DNA of 64,000 bases from Streptomyces sp. XD-27 (lineage in GTDB: Bacteria; Actinomycetota; Actinomycetes; Streptomycetales; Streptomycetaceae). The stretch is taken from positions 7,440,001-7,504,000 of the forward strand of contig NZ_CP130713.1 in NCBI RefSeq assembly GCF_030553055.1, given 5' to 3'. The translations under genes were made by a program, and so were the position numbers. Below, piece by piece: positions 59,229 to 64,000 of the stretch; the first letter of the stretch is position 1; every line of letters starts with the position of its first letter. Under the pieces are notes generated by a model that made no database searches, was not told the origin of the DNA, and saw only the letters and a program-made list of their open reading frames with translations.

Positions 59229-60056
59229 TGGGCGTCGCGACCGTCGGCGGGACACAGCTGCACTACGACGACCACGCACCCGACGGCCGAGAGGGCGGGG
59301 AGCCGGTCGTCCTGCCCATGGGCTCGGGCGGTCGCGGCCGGGCGTGGCACTTGCACCAGGTACCGGCGCTCGCCGAGGCCGGCTATTTAGTGATCACGTA
59401 CGACTCCCGGGGCGTGCCCCTCCAGCGACCCCGGCGAGGCGGGTTCCACGGTCGGCGATCTCGCAGCCGACCTGGCAGGGCTCATCGAGCACCTGCACGC
59501 CGGGCCGTGCCGCCTGGCGGGGGCGTCGCTCGGCGCGCATGTGGTGCAGGAGCTGCTGCTGACCCGGTCCGACCTGGCCACCGCCGCCGTACTGATGGCC
59601 GCCCCCGGCCGCGACGACCAGCTGCGCGCGGCCGCCGCCCGGGACGAGATCGAGCTGCTGGATTCCGGCATCACGCTGCCACGCCGATATCACGCGGCCC
59701 GGCAGGCGATCCAGAGCCTGTCCCCGCACACGCTCAACGACGACCTCGAGGTGTCCGACTGGCTGTCGGTGTTCGAGCAGTCGCTGTCCACCGGCCCCGG
59801 ACTGTGGCATCAGCTCGCCATCAAGCCGGACCCCAGTCGCATCGCGGCCTACGCCGCGATCACCACGCCGTGCCAGGTCGCCGACGTGGCACGTGCCATC
59901 CCCGGCGCCGCCTACCGGCTGATCCACCACGCGGGTCACTACGGGTATCTGGAGCAATCGGAGGAGGTGAACCGGCAGATCCTCGAGTTCTTCCACAGCG
60001 TTCCGGCCGCCCTCTCGCGCGGACAAGCCGCGCAGCGCCCCACGAGTGCCGGGTGA
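59228..60056 (+). CDS. Alpha/beta hydrolase (frame broken at one C run)
   Basis: Starts at ATG 59228 (TGATG with mbtH). The N-terminal half is in one frame: GVATVGGTQLHYDDHAPDG, VVLPMGSGGRGRAWHLHQVP, ALAEAGYLVITYDSRGV. After the C4 run near 59415-59418 the other frame continues DPGEAGSTVGDLAADLAGLI, HAGPCRLAGASLGAHVVQEL (nucleophile GASLGA), VSDWLSVFEQSLSTGPGLWH, then the catalytic-His region IHHAGHYGYLEQSEEVNRQI. The shift is one extra or two missing bases. About 276 residues when repaired. It might edit aminoacyl or peptidyl intermediates, or hydrolyse an ester in tailoring. Not a classical TEII. Confidence 0.78.
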
Positions 60057-60093
60057 CCGGCCCCTGAACCGTTTCCCGACCGAGGAGCTGCCG

Positions 60094-60831
60094 ATGGCCG
60101 TCGTATCCCCGAAGACCGTTGTCATCGTGCCGACCTACAACGAGCGGGACAACCTGCCGGTACTGGCGGGTCTGCTCGCGGACCTGCCAGTACCGAATCT
60201 GCATCTGCTCGTGGTCGACGACAACTCACCCGACGGCACCGGCGAGGTCGCCGACAAACTCGCCGCCGGGGCGCCGGACACCGTCGGCGTGCTGCACCGC
60301 GGCGCCAAGGACGGACTCGGCCGCGCTTACCTCGCCGGAATGACCCGTGCGCTGGACGAGGGTGCTGACATCGTGGTCCAGATGGACGCCGATCTCTCGC
60401 ACCCGGCCTCGGCGATCCCGGCCCTGATCGATGCGCTCCTGACAAAGAACGCCGCCGCCGTGATCGGCTCGCGCTACGTGGCCGGCGGCTCGACCGCCTC
60501 CGACTGGCCCTGGTCTCGCAGAGCCCTGTCGGCCTGGGCCAACATCTACGTCAACGCGATCCTGCGGTTGCGCCTGAAGGACGCCACCGCCGGATTCAAG
60601 GCATGGCGGGCCGAGACATTGCGCGCGATCGACCTGAACTCCGTGCACAGCAACGGGTACTCCTTCCAGGTCGAGATGAACTACCGTGCCTTCAAGCGGG
60701 GGTTCACCATCCTCGAAGTGCCGATTCGCTTCGAGGAACGCGGGCAAGGCGCATCGAAGATGAGCCTGGGAGTGCAGCTCGAATCCGCCCTCACCCCGTG
60801 GAAGCTGCGCTTCGGTGGCAAGCGCAGTTGA
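60094..60831 (+). CDS. Polyprenyl-phosphomannose synthase-like glycosyltransferase (GT2, DPM1-type)
   Basis: 245 residues from the ATG at 60094 (GAGGAG 7 bases upstream). GT2 motifs: VVIVPTYNERDNLPVLAGLL, VVDDNSPDGTGEVADKL, the metal-binding D-x-D in VVQMDADLSHP and the acceptor region DATAGFKAWRAETLRAIDLN, FQVEMNYRAFKRGFTILEVP, IRFEERGQGASKMS. It is soluble, without the C-terminal membrane domain. Dolichol/polyprenyl-P-mannose synthases move mannose from GDP-mannose to a lipid phosphate on the cytoplasmic face. Mannopeptimycin clusters contain such a gene to feed membrane mannosyltransferases; the membrane enzyme at 61849 is the likely partner. Last gene of the plus-strand operon. Confidence 0.88.
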   Translation: MAVVSPKTVVIVPTYNERDNLPVLAGLLADLPVPNLHLLVVDDNSPDGTGEVADKLAAGAPDTVGVLHRGAKDGLGRAYLAGMTRALDEGADIVVQMDADLSHPASAIPALIDALLTKNAAAVIGSRYVAGGSTASDWPWSRRALSAWANIYVNAILRLRLKDATAGFKAWRAETLRAIDLNSVHSNGYSFQVEMNYRAFKRGFTILEVPIRFEERGQGASKMSLGVQLESALTPWKLRFGGKRS

Positions 60832-60894
60832 AATCTCTGTGGGCGCAGCGACGGGTCGGTGAGCTGATCTTCATGCTGTACCGGGGGCCGCTTC

Positions 60895-61440
60895 ACCGAG
60901 CCCGGAGTGGGCGTACCTGAAGGGATGGGGACTGACCTTCCACGTCCGGACAAGCGGGCCGTCGGGCAGGCCGCGGAAGCGGTCCACCTCTGGTACGAGG
61001 AGACCTGGCCGCGCGATCAAGGCCCGGGCGAAGTGCGGAGAACGCCGACGTTCTCTTCGGTTGCCAGGTCGGGGTCCGCCCGGACCAGGTCACCGGGCGC
61101 ACCTGGGCGCCAAGGGCGGAACCCCGGTCGTCCGCCGCACCGGGAACCGGTTCTATGCGAACGCGATGTCCGCGATCAGCACGAAGGGCCGGATGCACTT
61201 CATGGCCTTCACCGAGTCGTTCGACGCGAAGGTCATGTGCCGCTCCTCGCCCGGATGGTCGGGCACCTCGACCGGAAGATCCACCTGGTCGTCGACCGGC
61301 ACTCGGTCCACCGCTCGAAGACCGTCCGGACCTGGCTCGCCAGCCACCAGGACGAGATCGAGCTGCACCCCCTGCCCTCGTACTCCCCCCGGGCGGGCAT
61401 CCAGCTCAAACACGCCGCCGCCAGGACCCTGGCCAACCGC
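60895..61440 (+). pseudogene. IS630-type transposase remnant inside the cluster
   Basis: Fragments in three frames: RPDKRAVGQAAEAVHLWYEE, then GGTPVVRRTGNRFYANAMSA, ISTKGRMHFMAFTESFDAKV, then VGHLDRKIHLVVDRHSVHRS, KTVRTWLASHQDEIELHPLP. This is the DDE domain of a Streptomyces IS630 element, missing the N-terminus and the last catalytic Glu region. It separates the phosphomannose synthase from the membrane glycosyltransferase. Confidence 0.8.
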
Positions 61441-61848
61441 ATCACCCCGGGGCTATGCAGCTTCCGCGGGGACGGCGCAGGGTAGTCCTGGCCGCGCAGG
61501 TCGGGCCGTCGAAAGCACCAGTGGGGCGCATCCGGGCGAGGGTGTCGATCAACACACGGGGGGATGTCGCGGAGCTCGTCCCGGATGCCGGAGAGGTGGT
61601 GATGACCAGGATGCGGATCTGGTTCATGGCTGGGCACGGGCCTTGACGGCGGAGTCGCGGACGAAGCGCAGGTGCCGGACAGCCTCTGAGACCGGACCGC
61701 GCGGGCGCCCGGCCGGCTGCCGTTCCGGAGGCGGCAGCCAGCCGGCTCACACTGATGCGCTGTGCTGAGGGGGCGCGTCCCCGCATCGCTGTTGACGCGG
61801 TCCAGGTCGCCGGGGAGACCGCCCCTCAACCCCGACACCCGTACCGGT
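61441..61848. other. Gap without a supportable gene
   Basis: About 400 bp between the IS630 remnant and the glycosyltransferase stop. Frames on both strands are open only through GC bias and show no family pattern. Nothing was identified. Confidence 0.4.
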
Positions 61849-63429
61849 TCAGTCGCAACCCTTGGTGCTGTTGGCCGTGACAGCCTTGGCCGTGTACGGG
61901 CACTGAAAGCCGATCCAGCGCAGTTGCTCCCACAGTTGCGGCCAGGGCTTCAGCGGGCCACGGCACACCATGAACTTCTGGCCGTCGTCGGACACCGGCA
62001 AGTCGTTCTTGTACTCGCCGCGCTTTTCGCACGACTGGAAGAGCTTGCCGAACTGCTTTGGGTCGACGCCGATGGTGATCACGGTCGTCTTGCCCTCGCT
62101 GGGCCGGCCGAAGTCGGCGTATGAGTTGTGGCCGCTGTACGCCTTCGGCAGCCCGTACTTCGGCCCCCACTTGTCGATCGCGCCCGCCTGGCCGTAGTGG
62201 TTACCGTAGATGATGGTGTGCGCCTGCTCGTCCGAAGGCAGCGAGTGGTAGATGGCCGCCACCTGCCGGGTCATCGCGGGCCAGCCAACCTGGTCGAACT
62301 GAGTGATGGCCGCGCCGCTGAGGACGGGATTACTCGCGTACAGGTTGATCGGGAGCGTCGGCAGCAGCAGGATCGCGCAGCTCACCGCGTTGAGTGCGGT
62401 CAGTCCGCCGATCACCCTGAGTCGCTTGACGCTGCGCGCCCACCGGTCGACGACCACGGCCCCCGAGGCGAGAAGTACGTACTGCAGCGAGGTCGTGTAG
62501 GCGCCCTGCCCGCCGACGATCAGCAGCACGGCCACCATAATTAGGTACGACCAGCCGACGAACCGGTAGGCACGCCACTCGGGACGACGCATCAGCGCGA
62601 CCAGCCCGCTGATCCACACCGGGCTCAGGAAGATGCCGATGAGGAGGAGCTGCATCGGGATGAAGGTGCTGCGGGACAGGGTCTCCAGCGCCTTGGACAG
62701 CGCGGCGCTCATCTCCAGTTGCGGCATGCCGTGCGTTATCTGCCAGATCAGCACCGGTGAGGCGATGGCCACGGCCACGCCGACCGCGGCAGGGAAGCGC
62801 CAGGTCCGGAACACCCACCGCGGGCCGAACACCAGCAGACCGGCCCCAAGGCAGAGGAGCAGGAGAACCAGCAGGTACTTCGCGGTCAGGCCGACGCCGA
62901 CCACGACGCCGATCGCCCACCACAGACGGGTGTCGCGGGTGCGCACCATCCGGATCAGCAGCCATGACACCGTGACCCAGGACAGCTCGTCCCAGTTGTT
63001 CGTGCCCATGATGTGGCCGGTGAACATGACCACGCCAGACCCGAACGCCATGAACCCCGCGAGTATCTGCGCCCGGGAGCCGCCACCCAACTCGCGGGCG
63101 ATCAACGTGCCGAGCAGCACGGCGACGGAGGCGAGCAGCGCCGGCACCACGCGTAAGCCGAAGAGGTTGTCCCCGAACACCGCCATCTCGACCTTGGCAA
63201 CGAGCGCTACGAGCGGCGGCTGGTCGATGTAGCCCCACGCGAGATGGCGGCTCGCCACCCGGGTGTACAGCTCGTCTACGTGGTAACCGTGCCGGGTGGC
63301 CAGCGCCAGCAGGCACACCGTCATCGCGGCGGCGGTCAGCGACACCGGCCGCCATGGCACGGGCGTCAGCCGGTCCGGCGGCGTTGACGCCTCTTGTTCC
63401 GAGGAAGCGGTCGCTGTCGCGGAAGCCAT
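61849..63429 (-). CDS. Membrane glycosyltransferase, polyprenyl-phosphosugar dependent (GT39/ArnT-like, GT-C fold)
   Basis: 526 residues from the ATG at 63429 (GGAG upstream). The GT-C pattern is clear: first TM helix (LTAAAMTVCLLALA), then the extracytoplasmic acidic motif GYHVDELYTRVASRHLAWGY followed by DQPPLVALVAKVEMAVFG, and about ten further TM helices (for example LLVLLLLCLGAGLLVFG, YLIMVAVLLIVGG). A soluble C-terminal domain ends in KGCD. Such enzymes take a sugar from a polyprenyl phosphate carrier on the outer face. With the phosphomannose synthase next door, mannosylation of the exported peptide is the natural reading. Divergent from the MFS gene. Confidence 0.88.
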   Translation of the reverse strand: MASATATASSEQEASTPPDRLTPVPWRPVSLTAAAMTVCLLALATRHGYHVDELYTRVASRHLAWGYIDQPPLVALVAKVEMAVFGDNLFGLRVVPALLASVAVLLGTLIARELGGGSRAQILAGFMAFGSGVVMFTGHIMGTNNWDELSWVTVSWLLIRMVRTRDTRLWWAIGVVVGVGLTAKYLLVLLLLCLGAGLLVFGPRWVFRTWRFPAAVGVAVAIASPVLIWQITHGMPQLEMSAALSKALETLSRSTFIPMQLLLIGIFLSPVWISGLVALMRRPEWRAYRFVGWSYLIMVAVLLIVGGQGAYTTSLQYVLLASGAVVVDRWARSVKRLRVIGGLTALNAVSCAILLLPTLPINLYASNPVLSGAAITQFDQVGWPAMTRQVAAIYHSLPSDEQAHTIIYGNHYGQAGAIDKWGPKYGLPKAYSGHNSYADFGRPSEGKTTVITIGVDPKQFGKLFQSCEKRGEYKNDLPVSDDGQKFMVCRGPLKPWPQLWEQLRWIGFQCPYTAKAVTANSTKGCD

Positions 63430-63683
63430 AAGGGACTCCGTTCCGTAGTGGCTCGCTGCCGCGCCGGATGCCGGACACGACTCAGCGCTCAAATATCGAC
63501 GCGCGCGCCTCTGTCCTCAACGAACTTGAACCGTGCCGACAATGCGCAGGCCGTGGCCTTCGCCCGGAGCTTGGGACGCGGCTGGCCTCGGAGTTTCATC
63601 CACGGGGCAACTTCATGGCGAGGGCCACCCCGCCGCCAGAAGACTCGGTGACGTCCGCTGCCGTCACGCAGGAAAGGCACGGC

Positions 63684-64000
63684 ATGACCACACCCCTGCC
63701 ACGCAACAGGAACTACCGCATTCTCTGGTCCGGCATGTTCCTGTCCGAGATGGCCGGCGAGATCGCGTACGTCGCGCTCCCGCTTCTCGTGCTCGCCCAC
63801 GGAGGCTCGGCGGCCGCGGTCTCCGGCGTCGCCGCGGTGCTCGCCGGCGCCCGTACGCTGATCAGCCTGCCCGCCGGGGCGCTGGCCGACCGCGTGAACC
63901 GCAAGCGGGTGATGGTGGTGGCCCAGGGCGTCCGTACGGTGGCGATGCTCAGCGTCGCCGTCGCCGTCCTGCTGGGCAACTGCCCGCTGTGGCAGGTCCT
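63684..64000 (+). CDS. MFS transporter (3' end outside window)
   Basis: First 105 residues, ATG at 63684 with GGAAAGG (63671-63677). Starts TTPLPRNRNYRILWSGMFLS and contains two predicted helices, then the MFS loop-2/3 signature GALADRVNRKRVMVVAQGVR. Member of the DHA3/MFS_3-like efflux group. Likely exports the cluster product or an intermediate. Shares a 254-bp divergent promoter region with the membrane glycosyltransferase. Confidence 0.88.
   Translation, partial: MTTPLPRNRNYRILWSGMFLSEMAGEIAYVALPLLVLAHGGSAAAVSGVAAVLAGARTLISLPAGALADRVNRKRVMVVAQGVRTVAMLSVAVAVLLGNCPLWQV

Noticed and set aside
61153..61838. Overlapping frames after the IS630 remnant
   Set aside because: They combine transposase antisense with GC-driven sequence; no independent support.

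Overview
The window is very GC-rich actinomycete DNA, almost certainly Streptomyces or a close relative. GTG starts, GTGA/ATGA/TGATG translational coupling, NRPS enzymology and IS5/ISL3/IS630/IS21/Tn3 debris all fit. No rRNA, tRNA or CRISPR array was seen.

Layout. (a) 1-1750 is the tail of another locus: an NDP-kinase-like fragment, a broken phosphopantetheinyl transferase and a type II thioesterase. (b) 1842-30111 is an accessory, transposon-eroded zone. Ordinary genes (VOC, two APH-type kinases, SMR/TetR, GNAT, Lrp/SMP-30, DinB, SDR/LysR, TetR/serine hydrolase, VWA) are interleaved with at least ten insertion-sequence remnants. A decayed plasmid- or ICE-like block sits at 17000-25120 (repeat cluster, sigma-like gene, DnaB-like pseudogene). 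(c) 30377-33979 holds regulators: ArsR-type, a degenerate ABC ATPase and a NarL-type two-component pair, closed by a strong hairpin at 34002-34040. (d) 34050-64000 is a nonribosomal peptide cluster that continues past the window.

The cluster. On the minus strand an ABC exporter (52986-49656) is followed by two NRPS genes with the predicted order A-T-C-A-T / C-A-T-E-C-A-T-E (four modules). The line ends in an epimerase domain with no thioesterase. A stand-alone serine hydrolase with SxxK, YSN and HDG motifs is translationally coupled right behind it, as expected for a penicillin-binding-protein-type (SurE-like) macrocyclase. On the plus strand a tightly packed operon carries a SAM methyltransferase, a tryptophan-dioxygenase-superfamily protein, the three-gene enduracididine pathway (MppP, MppQ, MppR types), MbtH, an alpha/beta hydrolase and a polyprenyl-phosphomannose synthase. 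A membrane polyprenyl-phosphosugar glycosyltransferase and an MFS transporter follow. I infer a short, probably cyclic, probably mannosylated peptide containing Gly, enduracididine and a modified aromatic (Trp-like) residue, related in logic to mannopeptimycin but with a different, shorter assembly line. I know of no described compound that matches.

Caution: six otherwise intact cluster genes are each broken by small indels, mostly one missing base in a G/C run. The two NRPS genes, the permease and the aminotransferase close exactly when those bases are restored. I read these as sequencing or assembly errors, so some frameshifts in the IS zone may also be artefacts.
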